From Leptidea sinapis (Eukaryota > Arthropoda > Insecta > Lepidoptera > Pieridae), in the NCBI RefSeq assembly GCF_905404315.1, contig NC_066286.1, positions 7,943,501 to 8,007,500 of the forward strand: 64,000 bases of DNA. The letters run 5' to 3'. The position numbers were made by a program, and so were the translations under genes. Of this stretch, positions 1-12,544 are shown piece by piece; positions within the stretch are counted from its first letter, which is position 1, and each line of letters starts with the position of its first letter. A model generated the notes under the pieces. It made no database searches, had not been told where the DNA came from, and saw only the letters and a list, made by a program, of their open reading frames with translations.

Positions 1-1565
1 ACGATAAGTATTACGATAACGATAATGACAGTAACTTAGCATGTGACTGTGACTGTGTATGTGTTCGTGACTGTGATAACGATGCGATAACAATTACGAT
101 AACGATAATGACAGTGACAGTAGCTTAGCGTTTGACCGTGACTGTGTATGTGACCGTGACTGTGATAACGATACGATAACAATAATGACAGTGACAGTAA
201 CTTAGCATTTGACCGTGACTGTGTATGTGACCGTGACTGTGATAACGTTACGATAAATATTACAATACCGATAATGACATTAACTCAGCATTTGACTGTG
301 ACTGTGTATATGGCCGTGACTGTGATAACGATACGATAACTATTACGATCACGATAATGACAGTGACAGTAACTTAGCATTTGACCGCGACTGTGTATGT
401 GACCGAAACTGTGATAACGTTACTATAACTATTATTATAACGATAATGACAGTGACAGTAACTTAGCATGTGACTGTGACTGTGTATGTGACCGTGACTG
501 TGATAATGATACAATAACTATTACGATAACGATAATGACAGTGACAGTAGCTTAGCATAAGATCGTGACTGTGTAAGTGACCGTGACTGTGATAAAGATA
601 CGATAACGATAATGACAGTGACAGTAGCTTAGCATTAGACCGTGACTGTGTATGTGACCGTGACTGTGAAAACGATACGATAACGATAGTGACAGTAACT
701 TAGCATGTGACTGTGACTGTGTATGTGACCGTGACTGTGATAATGATACTATAACTATTACGATAACGATAATGACAGTTACAGTAGCTTAGCATTAGAC
801 CGTGACTGTGTATGTGACCGTGACCGTGATTACGATTCGATAACGATAATGATAGTAACGTAGCATTTGACTGTGACTGTGTATGTGACCGTGACTGTGA
901 TAACGATGCGATAACTATTACGATAACGATAATGACAGTGACAGTAGCTTAGCATTAGACCGTGACTGTGAATGTGACCGTGACTGTGATAACGATACGA
1001 TAACGATAATGACAGTAACTTAGCATTTGACTGTGACTGTGTATGTGACCGTGACTGTGATAACGATGCGACAAATATTACAATAACGATAATGACAGTG
1101 ACAGTAGCTTAGCGTTTGACCGTGACTGTGTATGTGACCGTGACTGTGATAACGATACGATAAGTATTATGATAACGATAATGACAGTAACTTAGCATGT
1201 GACTGTGACTGTGTATGTGACCGAGACTGTGATAACGATACAATAACTATTACGATAACGATAATAATAGTGACAGTAGCTTAGCATTTGAATGTGGATC
1301 TGTATGTGACCGTGACTTTTATAACGATACGATAACAATAATGACAGTGACAGTAACTTAGCATTTGACCGTGACTGTGTATGTGACCGTGACTGTGATA
1401 ACGTTACGATAAATATTACAATGACGATAATGACAGTAACTTAGCATTTGACTGTGACTGTGTATATGACCGTGACTGTGATAACGATACGATAACTATT
1501 ACGATAACGATAATAACAGTGACAGTAACTTAGCGTTTGACTGTGACTGTGTATGTGACAGTCAT
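1..1565. repeat. Complex minisatellite array, units of about 70-90 bp
   Basis: About 18 imperfect units each contain a gtgactgtgac-like block, a gataacgata block and the word cagtaacttagcat. Spacing of the TTAGCAT/TTAGCGT word varies between about 70 and 90 bp because the gataac block expands and contracts. The array runs off the left edge of the window, so its full length is unknown. Its right end at about 1565 is sharp. No coding frame persists through it. The unit resembles a higher-order repeat built from two short words. Confidence 0.95.
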
Positions 1566-2796
1566 AATACCAACCACGATAACAATGACAATACTCTTCA
1601 TATACGGGATGGAGAGTTTAAGGTGAATTTTATGTTTAATTTTACTACTACTAACGGCCCGGCAGTGTGAGTCAAGAACTGCACTACTTCACACGACACA
1701 GTGTTCCCCCGACGTACGTTACTCACCCTCTTGACCGTAATATAATCAATATTTAATAACTGTCTAAGACTGTCCTTTTTGGAAATCACTCTCAAGGCGT
1801 TCAAGACAAAACTTGGGCAATTTTAAAAGTTTAGCGCTGACAGCACTGAGAGAGATATTTTTAAATGCAAGTTCAACCTGAGAGTTTAGGGTTACTTTAT
1901 GCAAAAGCATTATTAAAAAGATTTACTGCAAGCATTACTGACTCCTAACTACATTCCATTTTTTTTCGTGTTTTATTCTTGAACAGGGACGTATTTGAAA
2001 ATATATTTATACATTTATTTAATTCATTTTACAGACACATGATTTAAATACAAAATTTGTGTGGGTAAATATTAATCAGACTTTAACTTACCATAACGTA
2101 ATATCATACCAATCTTCTGTACGTGTGATTATGGTGTTTGCTTTGTCGTTATTGGTCACTGACATTTTTATTGTTAGGTTACTGTCTAACAAAACCCGTG
2201 TCTATGCCATGTTTAAATATTTGTTTTGTAATAACACCGAGATTGTCTAAATATACTTGCTTAGAATTGCATTCACAAACATTTCTATGTTAACTTGTTT
2301 ATGGCACAACCTGATTCAGCCTGATTAGTGCAACCCAAGTTTAATAATCTGGCCCGAAGTAGTGTCGTGCGAGGGCAAGTGTCAAGCAAAGTCATCATAT
2401 AAAATATATTGTAGTAAAACGTTTAGGCGTGACTTGGGGGTAACTCAGAATATGTTTTCTGTCGGAACGTTATAACTTCAGGCTTAAATTTATGTAAGTA
2501 TATATTTAATGGTATAAATTAAATCTTCTTGTCTTTCAATATAGGTGGGACAAACAAAGGTAAACGAAAATAACATATTTTGTCTATGAGCTTTCAGATA
2601 AGCAAAAAAAAAGTATATATCTGTTAATTATTCCTAAAGTTAATTATAATTAAATTTTACTTCAATCGCGCGTAAATATTACACGCACACACTTTTTTTA
2701 ATGCCATTTCTACTTACACATTATGAAAAGCCTCGGCAAGTAATCAACAATTTCTCTGGATGTTTTTTTATTTGAGTATATTGCTTACAACTTGAA
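1566..2796. other. AT-rich stretch, no gene seen
   Basis: Only short open frames (68 and 63 codons at 1598-1804 and 2059-2250) with no recognisable motif. They look like chance frames. No repeat family used elsewhere in this window is evident here. Confidence 0.5.
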
Positions 2797-3056
2797 GTGG
2801 AACGAATGAGTGCCGAAAGAATGACTTATCAAATGGTAAGTGTTGTGGGCAAGTCAGTCGCGGTAGACCACGTAGGATATTCGTCGACCAAATTGGGGAC
2901 GTTTTGAGAAAAGGAAAGGTCCGAAGCAACCGGCGAGCATGTATGAAAAAAGTAATGAATGTAGAGGAAGAGCGTGAGGTTTGTAAGGATAGAATCAAGC
3001 CTACCCTGACGGGAACAAGGCATGAGTATGTGTGTGTGTGTGCGCTTACAACTTAG
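2797..3056 (+). mobile_element. Non-LTR retrotransposon C-terminal tail, truncated
   Basis: A plus-strand frame reads GRPRRIFVDQIGDVLRKG, then RRACMKKVMNVEEEREVCKD. This pattern is typical of the basic tail that ends reverse-transcriptase polyproteins of some lepidopteran non-LTR elements. The frame is closed upstream by a TGA and ends at a TAG near 3056, after a short (TG)n run (about 3029-3042). Nothing of the catalytic RT domain is present, so this is a relic. The exact clade is not assigned. Confidence 0.6.
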
Positions 3057-3829
3057 GGAAATTAGGCCGGCAACATAATATTTAATACGTAAATTAAACT
3101 AAGTCCGTTCCTGTGTTATAAATATATTTACTATCTACCTTTTTACTTACAAAGAAGCCTTTCTCGGTTCGTGGAAGTGTTCACAATGCAATTTTCTTCC
3201 TTACTTTGAATATCTGGATTATATCTGCGGGATAAGATTTAAATTTTATAAGGAATATTCTAGTATTTTAACCTCTTATTTCCCTTTGAATAACAAATAT
3301 TCGATATTGCCAGAGCTAGTTTTTGAAGAAGTTCAATAATTTATAGATAGATCTCGAATAAGACTATTTTATATTATATTGACAATATTATCATTATAGT
3401 CTTGGATTTTTAATACGTCTATACAGTCTACTAGCAGTTGCTCGCGACTTCATCTACGCATTTTCTGATTTCCTATTATTTTCCTCCTGGAAAATCAATC
3501 AGACTTATCGAAAAACGTCCTACCTCTAGTAAAAACCGCACTTCATAGTTCATACCTAAAGAGGTCGCAATTTACATTTTTTTTTGGAATAAAGAGCTGT
3601 CATTTCTATTTTTCAAAACTTCCCCATAAACAAAATTTCAATTTACATGTTGTTATAAGCCTTCACGTGGGTACAGCTGGTCGTTAAAGAAACAATTTCT
3701 GAGATGTACACCGTTTGTTTTCAATATTTAATTCTGGCTTTAATATTATAATAAGATTAACGAGTAGCAGTAGTAGTAGTTTTCTAAAACTTCCTTGTAA
3801 ACAATATTTTGTGTTCTTCTTTCGGGTTT
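3057..3829. other. AT-rich stretch, no gene seen
   Basis: No supported gene. Around 3426-3465 the words CTAGCAGTTGCTCGCGACTT and CATCTACG resemble the 'cgcgacttcgtc' motif common at ends of insect repetitive elements, but no second boundary could be fixed. Confidence 0.4.
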
Positions 3830-4835
3830 AAGACAAATCTGGTGAACTGACTCTGGAGCACGCCACATACAACTGACCATGCAAGAAACAATCATTTCTG
3901 AGATCTATACCGACTAGTTTCAAAGACCTTGGCCCTTTCAATTTTAATTCAAATTGGTAATCCGATGGTATCAAGGGAATCCTAGGTATAAAGACTGTTG
4001 ACACCAGTAAAAATGGTGGCTTCTATCATATGTTTATGCAAGGTCTTGAGACCTGAAGTCTGGTGCCATTGCAAAGTATTGGAGGGTTAAATAATTGGAG
4101 CGCCAACTTTGAGGTATAGGGAAATGAGGTGGTATTCCTGGTGGCTCAAGAGTGTGAAGAAACTATAGGATAATGCACAGCATCATCGACCTCCAATACA
4201 GTGTCAGAAGATTCATATTTTATTTGAACTAACTAAGAAATTATTAATACTGTTGGCTGAGTCGTTTCTTGAAGAAAGAATAGCTCTCTCTCAGTTATAC
4301 AGCGCATTTTTCTTCAGATTTAATAATATTGGGGTAGATTCTATCCGTTAAGCTAGTCAGATCTCTTACCAAGATTACTGAAAATGTTTATTTTACATCC
4401 CTCCTCCAAAATGTTTCCAACACCAATGTCTAGCAACAAATTGGAGAACTCCTCCGCCTTTGAATCATGTTGACGAAAGACACCGATATTTACTTTAAAG
4501 GACAAATATATAAACTTTAGGCTATAGAACTGATGGCTTAAGGCAAGCCTTCACTTAATTAGCACGTATCCCTCGTGAGATAACAGGCAATGTTAGTCTG
4601 AAATCACCAGCCAATAATACGGTGACTCCACCCATTAGTCGGTTACAATTCCTTATAATATCTTGGAGAGTCCTATTTAGAGCTTTAATCCCTTTCTTAC
4701 GAGCCATAGTACACTCATCCCATACAATAATTTTGGCTTCTCGAAGCACGTGTTTAGGTTCAAAGGTAATTTGAAAGCAGAGTGAGCCGTCTTGACTCCA
4801 TCAAGCAATCCCTCTTTTAAATGACTCAGTATAAC
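3830..4835 (-). pseudogene. Helitron helicase (Rep/Hel, PIF1-like) remnant
   Basis: Read on the minus strand, pieces of the Helitron-encoded PIF1-family DNA helicase appear in the right order: TAHSAFKLPLNL (about 4770-4800), the Walker B region IIVWDECTMA followed by LNRTLQD and LLAGDFR (about 4570-4740), VLEVDDAVHYP and LKVGAPI (about 4090-4210), NGTRLQV (about 4050), VFIPRIPLIPSDY (about 3970-4010), and the C-terminal HGQLYVACSRV (about 3860-3885). In the family this enzyme unwinds DNA for rolling-circle transposition. Stops, frame changes and a missing stretch before Walker B show it is dead. The Walker A region and the Rep nickase are not seen. It is the only autonomous-type Helitron coding sequence in the window and is a possible relative of the source of the short Helitrons, which is inference. 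Confidence 0.88.
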
Positions 4836-4924
4836 AATTTATTCATGTAATAATTTTATCATTGAAAGGCGTAGGTGTCAAAGGTACTTTAATTATATAG
4901 GTACATACAAACAAATACAAAAAA

Positions 4925-5640
4925 TACCACTACAGCCGAACTTCGTAAGACTTTCATCCAACATTTCAAACCCAATTTCATCCCCTTAGGAGGGTTTTTG
5001 TAAAATATTTTCTTAGCTGATACCTACTCCCTAAAAAGACCTACAAAACTTCAATGTAACAATAATTAAAACTTTCCCATACAAAATTTCATCCCCTATT
5101 AAACCACCCTTAAGGGGAGATTTTCCAAATCAACGTATAGGTACACGTTTTCTTTATTTTTAGCGAGTAACCTAAATTACGATATTTACGTCTCTAACTT
5201 CAGAAACATAGGACTTTCATACAACCTTCCAACCCCCATTTATCCCCATTTGGGGTGGGGGATTTTCATAGCATCCTTTTTTCTTGCACTTGCCTTCTAT
5301 AAACAACCTACATTTCAAATTTTAGTTGAAATAACTATAGTTCTAATTCTTTTCTAGACAAACTTTACCCCCCTATTTTACCACTCTTAAAAGGGGATTT
5401 CCCAAAATGACTTACACAGATTTTTATTATTTAAAGCTAATAACCTAAATGTCAATTTTTACGTCTCTAACTTCAAAAACATAGGACACTCATACAAACT
5501 TCGACCCCCCATTCACCCCCTTAGGGGAGGAGTTTCTCAAATCCGTTTCTTAGCTGACACCTAGGAAGACCTTTCTTTATGAGACGTACCTTTCAAATTC
5601 CAAGTTTGTAGCACAGTTCTTTTTCGTATTCACAAGGCAA
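4925..5640. repeat. Decayed repeat, about three units of ~270 bp (retroelement-tail type)
   Basis: The sequence tctctaactt plus ataggac and catacaa recurs at 5191 and 5464 (273-bp spacing), with a weaker copy near 4935. Each unit has a 'cccccatt..cccccttaggg' block followed by 'tcttagctgaYacct'. Such blocks are common in 3' regions of insect RTE-like or non-autonomous elements. No coding frame. Family assignment is tentative. Confidence 0.55.
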
Positions 5641-7073
5641 GCCATAGACTAAGAATTTTTTTATGGATATCATATTGTAAAGTTATATGTTATACAGCAA
5701 TGCCTAATTTGAGGGTAGATAATTTGAGTGAAATTCGTCAATTATTCCATCCTTGTAATGAAATTGAATATCTTTTGATTTAATCCAAAGCTCTCGATGC
5801 GAAAGCTCGACACTCATTTGAACGAAGATAAAAAAGCATTTAAAATATTTCAAAATTAATTTAGATTGTGTAACAAAACGACATAAAAACTTCCAAAGTA
5901 TCAACGTAATCCTTCTGTAAATTTCCTTTACATTAATTCAATATAAAATCGCTCTCATGTTTGAGGAAGGTTTAAGCCAAGATTAAACTATGTCAGAGGC
6001 AGGCCACTCATACTTTGCCGCCATTATGCTAATTTTATTGGAAAATTTTCACCTGCAACGCTTATTTGAGGCGAAACACAAGGCCGGGGCGTTCGAAGAG
6101 CTTTCTTAAGAGTTGATATTATTCTAAAAAAGTGGGCTTACAGCTATCAAAATTGATTTAGCCAAATTAGTTGAAACCGCCATGTTTTCAAATTAATTTG
6201 ATAATACTGCACAGTTAAATTTGTTGTTCTTCAGAAGGCCAACGCATATATATATATATGACAGCTGGCAAGGTAAGGATCCTCGTGGTTGTATATTGTT
6301 GTAGCCATTTGACACGACAGAAAGTAAAACACAGTCTTACAAACACAAACGTTTCACTTTACAAAGATTTTACTTTATTTCAGAGCTATAATAGATTAGG
6401 TAAGTAATAAGAAAGTGGTGTTGCCGGCACGCGCGTGCGACACAACCGCCTCGCTCAACAGTTCTTCCCCGACTGCCTGCTCGGCGCTCACCGACGCCCG
6501 CTCTCATCCACACTCGCACCTTACGCCAATTACGTTTCTACTCGCTTCTTGGCCCGTCGTTCGATATAATTCTCTTTGTAGGACTTTGGGTGTCTAGAAG
6601 AAAAAAATACGCTACATGGATGTAAAAGGCCGTAGAAATTTAATAACATATTCAAGCCCGCAGTTTCTTCAACATCTTCGGAGTAAAGGCCCACCGGTGT
6701 GGTAGGTACTCAGGTAGGAGTGCTCATTAGAGATAGCATCAGAAGAACTCTTTTGGTGTCTTTCAAGATCTTCAAGGCCGATTACAGATTTATCTGAGAG
6801 GAGTTTAAATTTCATGATATAGCGAGCGTACTTTAATGTATTTTGTGGTTCTAAAATGGTAATAGACACTAAAGAAGAAGATGTATAAATGTTAGTAAGA
6901 CCATTAATATTTTAGCTTAGCCAACTAGGTTAGGGTTGTCAAAAAATCACGAACAACTTAACAAAAACTGACTTGAGGTACGAGATGTCTCTCGTTGGTA
7001 AGTATTGCAATGCACATTAAAATGCAATGCTTATTTCTTGACTGAAATTTTGTGTGGCATCACAATTCGTCAC
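5641..7073. other. No gene seen; (TA)n tract and a GC-rich island
   Basis: Holds a short (TA)n run at 6245-6259 and a conspicuously GC-rich patch at about 6410-6565 within otherwise AT-rich DNA. A 60-codon frame (6415-6597) and a 66-codon minus frame (6669-6869) match nothing I recognise. The GC-rich patch could be part of an old element such as an LTR or UTR, but no terminal repeats were found. Confidence 0.4.
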
Positions 7074-7137
7074 TTTGAGACATAAGAGTCGCCCATCAGC
7101 CCTGTAATTTCACTGGCTACGACGCCATTCAAACCAA
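7074..7137 (-). mobile_element. S1 SINE-like family, short internal fragment
   Basis: About 64 bp match the middle of the S1 family (cgtcacYttgagacataag, then cagtaatttcactRgctac). Both ends are missing. Confidence 0.55.
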
Positions 7138-8147
7138 AAAATGTGCATGATCAATTTTTTTTTGGTCATTTTCATTCAGAACAATTATAGAATAAATAAA
7201 AAAAGAATAAAATAAAGCCCATTAATTAATTCTTACAGTAGTTGCCTTTTATCTTATCTATCGATACAGTTATAATAACATAGAATCGGATAGGCCTATG
7301 TATGTATGATATAAAAAAATTAAAAGCGATTTGCATATCCAAACGTGGGATTTTATTAAAACTTTTCAAACTTCTCAAGCACCGATATATTTTTTAAAAG
7401 ATTTCGAGGAAGATAACAAAAACGCTACAAGAGTGAAATAAATTAAAAGAATTTATTGACGCCTGTTTGAGTATTTGAAAAGAAAACGCGCTTCAATATC
7501 AAGGCAAACTATAAACTGAAAAAAAAAACAACCCAGATTTCTTGAAATTATAATATATTTTAAAATTTATTGAATTAGAGCTTATTTTGCGGAAAACCAT
7601 AACTATACAAAAGTTTTAGATTATCTTCAGTGTAAATTCCGCTAATATATAATATAGTAGTGGAAATTACAAGAGAACTCAAAAAAGTTTGGATAAAAAT
7701 TTTTATTTTATTATTTAAATAAATCCGTTCATTCTAATGAGCTGTATGTATAATTTCGGGTACACCGTGCTCCGTGGCTCTCTTGGGGTATATTCAGCAG
7801 CTCATTAATCTGAACGTCTTGAGGAAATGCTGACCGTTTTAAACGCTGTAAGGTCGTGACGTCATCATGTTTTTATATATACCTATTTAAATAATGTAAA
7901 GGAGCAGGTGTTTTCACTGGAAATATCGGATGACACTTCTTTTGTCTCTACGGTATTTCGTATTTGAAACTTGTAGTATTTTAGGGATTTTTACACAAAA
8001 GATTGAAAATGGGTTTGAGTAGTATGCCTTTACTTCGATGTCATTGAATTTGTGGCAAATAGTAAATAAATTACTTAGATCTTCGTAACAGAAATTAGTT
8101 ATAATCTAAATGAATAAATATTATTTTATACCTATCATTAGATTCTA
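7138..8147. other. AT-rich stretch, no gene seen
   Basis: No open frame above 60 codons and no recognised repeat. Confidence 0.5.
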
Positions 8148-8602
8148 GATTAAGGATTGGTCTCCTCTCCGCTTCAACTAGATACCGCACTACCTATGAA
8201 CAATAGCTTTTTTATTACGGCAACTTTATATTGTAGTGTGTATTGGCTACTTGTGTGCGTGGTATCAATGGACACTCAATGGCATCTTTCAAAATTTTGT
8301 AACTTATATACGCTTCGTGTTATTTTAAATTGAAAATAATATGATACAAAATACTTACTGAAGATATGTGATCCCAGTGTCTTTCTTATTTCTTATAGTA
8401 TTATTTTTACAAAGTTTTACTACGCAACCCAGCATTTCAGTTTCAATTATTAAGAAAGTTTAACAGAACATGTGGCACGTCTACGTCACACATTGTTCGA
8501 GAATGGCTCGAGTACGCCCGCATGGGCGTAGTATTAGTTGGCGTACTTTGTGACTACACCTGCGATGTTTAGTTGGAGCGCAGGGGAAACCAATCCTTAA
8601 TC
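8148..8602 (+). mobile_element. M1 TIR element, full length (455 bp), TA target duplication
   Basis: Begins GATTAAGGATTGGTCTCC and ends with the inverse, giving terminal inverted repeats of about 40 bp with mismatches. It is flanked by TA on both sides (8146-8147 and 8603-8604). The interior has no coding capacity. Size, TIRs and TA flanks fit a non-autonomous Tc1/mariner-type MITE, although the mobilising transposase is unknown. Other copies are at 15377 and 32087. Confidence 0.85.
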
Positions 8603-8835
8603 TAAGAGATAAGCCTTTATTGCTGTTCACAAATATTATAATTGATATTTTACTAAATATAAACTTTAATCTAAATTATCGACGTACAGTTGAATGAATG
8701 TATGAATGAAAATTGTTTTTTGCACTAAACATATAAAATAAAATTACAATTTATATGTACAAAATAATAAGTATGGTAGCAAAATTATGCGACCTTATGG
8801 CTATTCAGCGATCAAGCCAAGAAACTAAAAAAGGT

Positions 8836-9155
8836 GTTTTTTTTTTATGGAGTAGCAGGACAAACGAGCGTACGGGTCACCTGGTGTTAAGTGATCACCG
8901 CCGCCCACATTCTCTTGCAACACCAGAGGAATCACAAGAGCGTTGCCGGCCTTTAAGGAAGGAGTACGCGCTTTTTTTGAAGGTACCCGTGTCGTATCGT
9001 CTTGGAAATACCGCATAAGGAAGCTCATTCCACAGCTTTGTAGTACGAGGGAGAAAGGTCCTTGAAAACCGCATGGTGGAGGACCGCCACACATCCAGAT
9101 GGTGGGGATGATAGCCTAACTTGTGGCGTGTCGTGCGAAGGTGTAGGAGATTTAT
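8836..9155 (-). mobile_element. LINE-A 3' fragment (RT C-terminus plus A-tail)
   Basis: The minus strand reads [39 protein letters not shown] and [11 protein letters not shown], the characteristic end of the LINE-A RT polyprotein, and terminates in an A-run (T-run at 8836-8846 on the plus strand). It is 5'-truncated at about 9155, as expected for target-primed reverse transcription. The frame is broken between the C-terminal pieces. Confidence 0.85.
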
Positions 9156-12100
9156 TTATAACTTGAGCTTAAGCAGCATATGTTTCGACAGTGGCTCCCT
9201 CTATAGATTTCCATACCTCTCCGTTTTTCGCTATTTGGATCCTCCAGCGACTTTTCTTACTTCATCTTCTCCCTTTACTTCTACTTTCATCTCTTGATAT
9301 CAATATGTTATTAGTTCAGTCCATTTTTTTTGCTTTTCTTAACTTGCCCTTTCCATCGCCATTTTAGTATTCTAAATATAGATTTTGAATTTGTCATACT
9401 TTTTATTTCTTTCAATTTTACTTTATCCTTCTTTTAACTCCAATTACGCCTCTTTCTATGCTATTCTGATAGACATTTTTTTATTTAACAAGGGTTTTTA
9501 TCAACCATAAAATGAGTTGTATACGCATGTACCGGTTAGTAATAATACTGCAAATAATCAATTTTAAAATTTCTTTATTATAAATAATATTCTTCACATT
9601 AGTGTGACTAGATAATATATGTATTTTTTTTAAGTGCTAAGTCACTTAAAATTTATACAAGCAAATTATTTAAACGAATTTAGTTACGTGACAGAATAAA
9701 ATATAAGATGACGAACAAAGTATTTAAATTTACAAAAAAACAACCAAAAACTGGCTCCATGGGCTGAATTTCCATGAGACCGAGAATTTTACACAATTAA
9801 ACAACTTAATAAATATAAACAAATCATAATAACATATCTAAATACACACACACACATTCTTAGAAGTTATACTTTTATTTTATTTTATCTTATTTTGATT
9901 AAAATTATATATTTTATTGCTATTTTATTTAAATATTATTATTATTTTAAAAAGTCAAAGTGAATGTACATTAAGCAAATAACGAGGAATAACTTTAAAA
10001 CTCTGTTATAAAACTAGTAGTATTAAAAAGCTCGTCAGTAATTTAAGTAAACTAATCGAGGTATTCCAATATACATTATTAGGTAATTAGTTTTCAAATA
10101 GAGAAGGCGTCACACTTCACACGTTCCGTCTACAATTAAATACGCCATTCAACAGCGGGTTAATTAAGAAAATTATCTTCTCAAATACAGGCAAAAGGAA
10201 TAAGAGTGTGGCGCAAGTTATCAGTGCAGCGTGTATAATATTAAATCGTGAATAGTTACATATTACATTTTTGTAATTAGGATGCCGCAGTCAAGCGAGG
10301 TAAACTAAGTCTGTGTACAAAAACAAAACAAAATTAATCAAACAAGATTTGATCGATCGGCTCAAATTTAAATAAATATAAATAGCGCGTGCTAATTTAG
10401 AATAATTTGTAAATCATGTTTGTTTTAACTTGTTATAATTGATTCAAGTCGAAAATTAAAATTCTGTCTCGACAGTAACCTAGAAAATTTCAAAAGCTTT
10501 CTATGAGTTCCAAAAATTTTTAAATCGGCCCAGAAATGGTCGAGAAACAATTTAACACAGAAATCAATTGGAGTCACCCGGTGGGAGTGCTTCGCTTACC
10601 CGCTTCGCTCAATAATGAATTCATTTAAGTTTTGTATTAGTATTTTTCTTATTAATATTTTTATTATAAATTATGCTATACAATATACCTGTCAATTTTG
10701 TTTCATGCCTAGTATTTTTTATTACTATGCAAACACAAGAAACCTATTATTGTCCTATAAAAGATATACTCATTTTGTTAAAATGAATTGTATGTAACAC
10801 AAGGTTATGTTTTTGAATAGTGTTCGTATTGTGTGTTGCCTATATTTAATAAAGGGAACCATCATAAAAGGTATCAAAATATTTTCGTTATGAAACAATT
10901 ATTTCCCCTTATTCTTTGAGTTTCTCTTAGGAACACTTACGAACAAGTTTGTATAAAATACAAAGTCCTTTTGTTGAACAAAGATTGTGCCAATCTCTGC
11001 CAAGTATCCCCACTTTGTGGTAGCAACAGCAATATGATATCAATATGATATCATAATAGTGATCTGAGGACCAAGAGATCCCTTCTCTAATACATATCTG
11101 TTTTGAAAGCGTTCCGTGTAAATAAAGCTAGAATTATTTTCATAATAACATGTGCAATCTCTCTGAAATATCTGAAACAAGCTTTCAGCATCCAAGATTT
11201 TAAGATTTTCGTTGCGTTATTTTTTAAACACTTCATATTTTTTATAGATACGCTTTACTTGCATCTACGTATGTTACGAAATCTTTGAAAGTGTCAAGTA
11301 TCAATGACAATACATTTTTTTATTTGGTCTCAATAATTTAATAATAAAATATAATATTTAAACTAAATCATACATAAGAATCTTATTTAAATCACGCAAT
11401 AAATAAATATCGAGATATATACGGGAAGAACAGATATAAAATATTAGAAAGAATTAAGTTTGTTTAGCTATAACAAGTAGATAAGAATTTTGTAATATGA
11501 ATAATTCGTTATTTAATGATACAAATTCAACTTAGGCTAAAATAAATAAAGAGATCCTTAGTATTATTTTTTGTTTATTTTAAATATTAATAATTTAATG
11601 CTGATGTGAATAATTAGCTAGGAGATGGCCTACTAGTCACAACTTTTTAAATGTGAAAGTGTTTTGAATTTGTAACTATTGGAAACAAACTTTTCATTAA
11701 ATATTTTTGCTGAGGTACATATTTCTTTTAAGCCACGTGAGAAATTCCATCTTTATGCTTTTTTCTTATTTTCAATAACCTCCAAGCATTTTGTGTTGTG
11801 TCATAATTATATGTTTAATTTTAATTTCGCCTTCTTCTATAACTTGTACCACAATGTAATCTGAACGACTGCTTGCAGCTAAAATATGACCGAAATTCCA
11901 ACAGCGAAAATGCCTACTCGTACTAAATTATAGCTAATGAGAGAATATTAAATTTTGGAGGAGCTATACATCTTTACGGATTTTGGGAGCTTAGATCGGA
12001 TATTTTTTTCGTCCATAAACGTTATGACTTCTGTCTGAATTATGATCAACTTTGTAGAAGAAAAATGACAATTTGTTTTAGTACTTTAATAACTTAGATG

Positions 12101-12295
12101 AATCATTAAAATTCAAAGAACCTTAGTCTTATAAGTTTGAACTGAATAACGTTGAAGTACACATAGAACTTTTTTTCGGCTTTCTTTTACATTTAATAAC
12201 TATTTTAAGGTTTTTAGTCATTTAAGTTCAATATTTAGTTGAATAAACCGATTTAGAACTATCTATTCCACATACTTTTATCACCCAAACTGAAA
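9156..12295. other. Long AT-rich stretch, no gene seen
   Basis: About 3.1 kb with only short chance frames (for example 10615-10797, 11103-11288, 11679-11864), all rich in Phe, Ile and Asn as expected from AT-rich non-coding DNA. A pyrimidine-rich patch lies near 9190-9300. No repeat family from elsewhere in the window was recognised. Confidence 0.5.
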
Positions 12296-12544
12296 AAGCG
12301 CAAGGTTTACCATATATACGAGGTCAGAGATTTTCATCACCCGAAGGAGCTGTGGACGCCTACAAAACGGCCATTTTGGAGACCCCAACTTCCGAATGGA
12401 ATGTTTGCGTCAATGATTGGTTCTGTCGTATGGAAAAATATGTCAAATTTCGCGGAGAATACTTCGAAAAGCAATAAATACATTTTTAAATAGTAATGTT
12501 GTGTCACTTTCTTGATTCCCGAAATTTTCAGTGCCGCCCTCGTA
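12296..12544 (+). pseudogene. mariner-like transposase C-terminus and 3' end
   Basis: The plus frame reads RGQRFSSPEGAVDAYKTAI and continues to W..C...W..RMEKYVKFRGEYFEKQ, then stops at 12475-12477. This is the C-terminal signature of mariner transposases (RFSS.EEAV, then GEYFEKQ-stop). About 65 bp of 3' untranslated sequence follow, ending in gccgccctcgta, a plausible terminal inverted repeat end with TA. The DDD catalytic core is absent, so the copy is a 5'-deleted relic. Confidence 0.82.

Noticed and set aside
1..1565. CRISPR-like array
   Set aside because: No unique spacers; all segments vary within a single repeat theme, and the DNA is clearly animal.
6415..6597. GC-rich 60-codon frame as a gene
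   Set aside because: No motif or support. Low-complexity Ser/Pro/Thr composition comes from the GC-rich patch.
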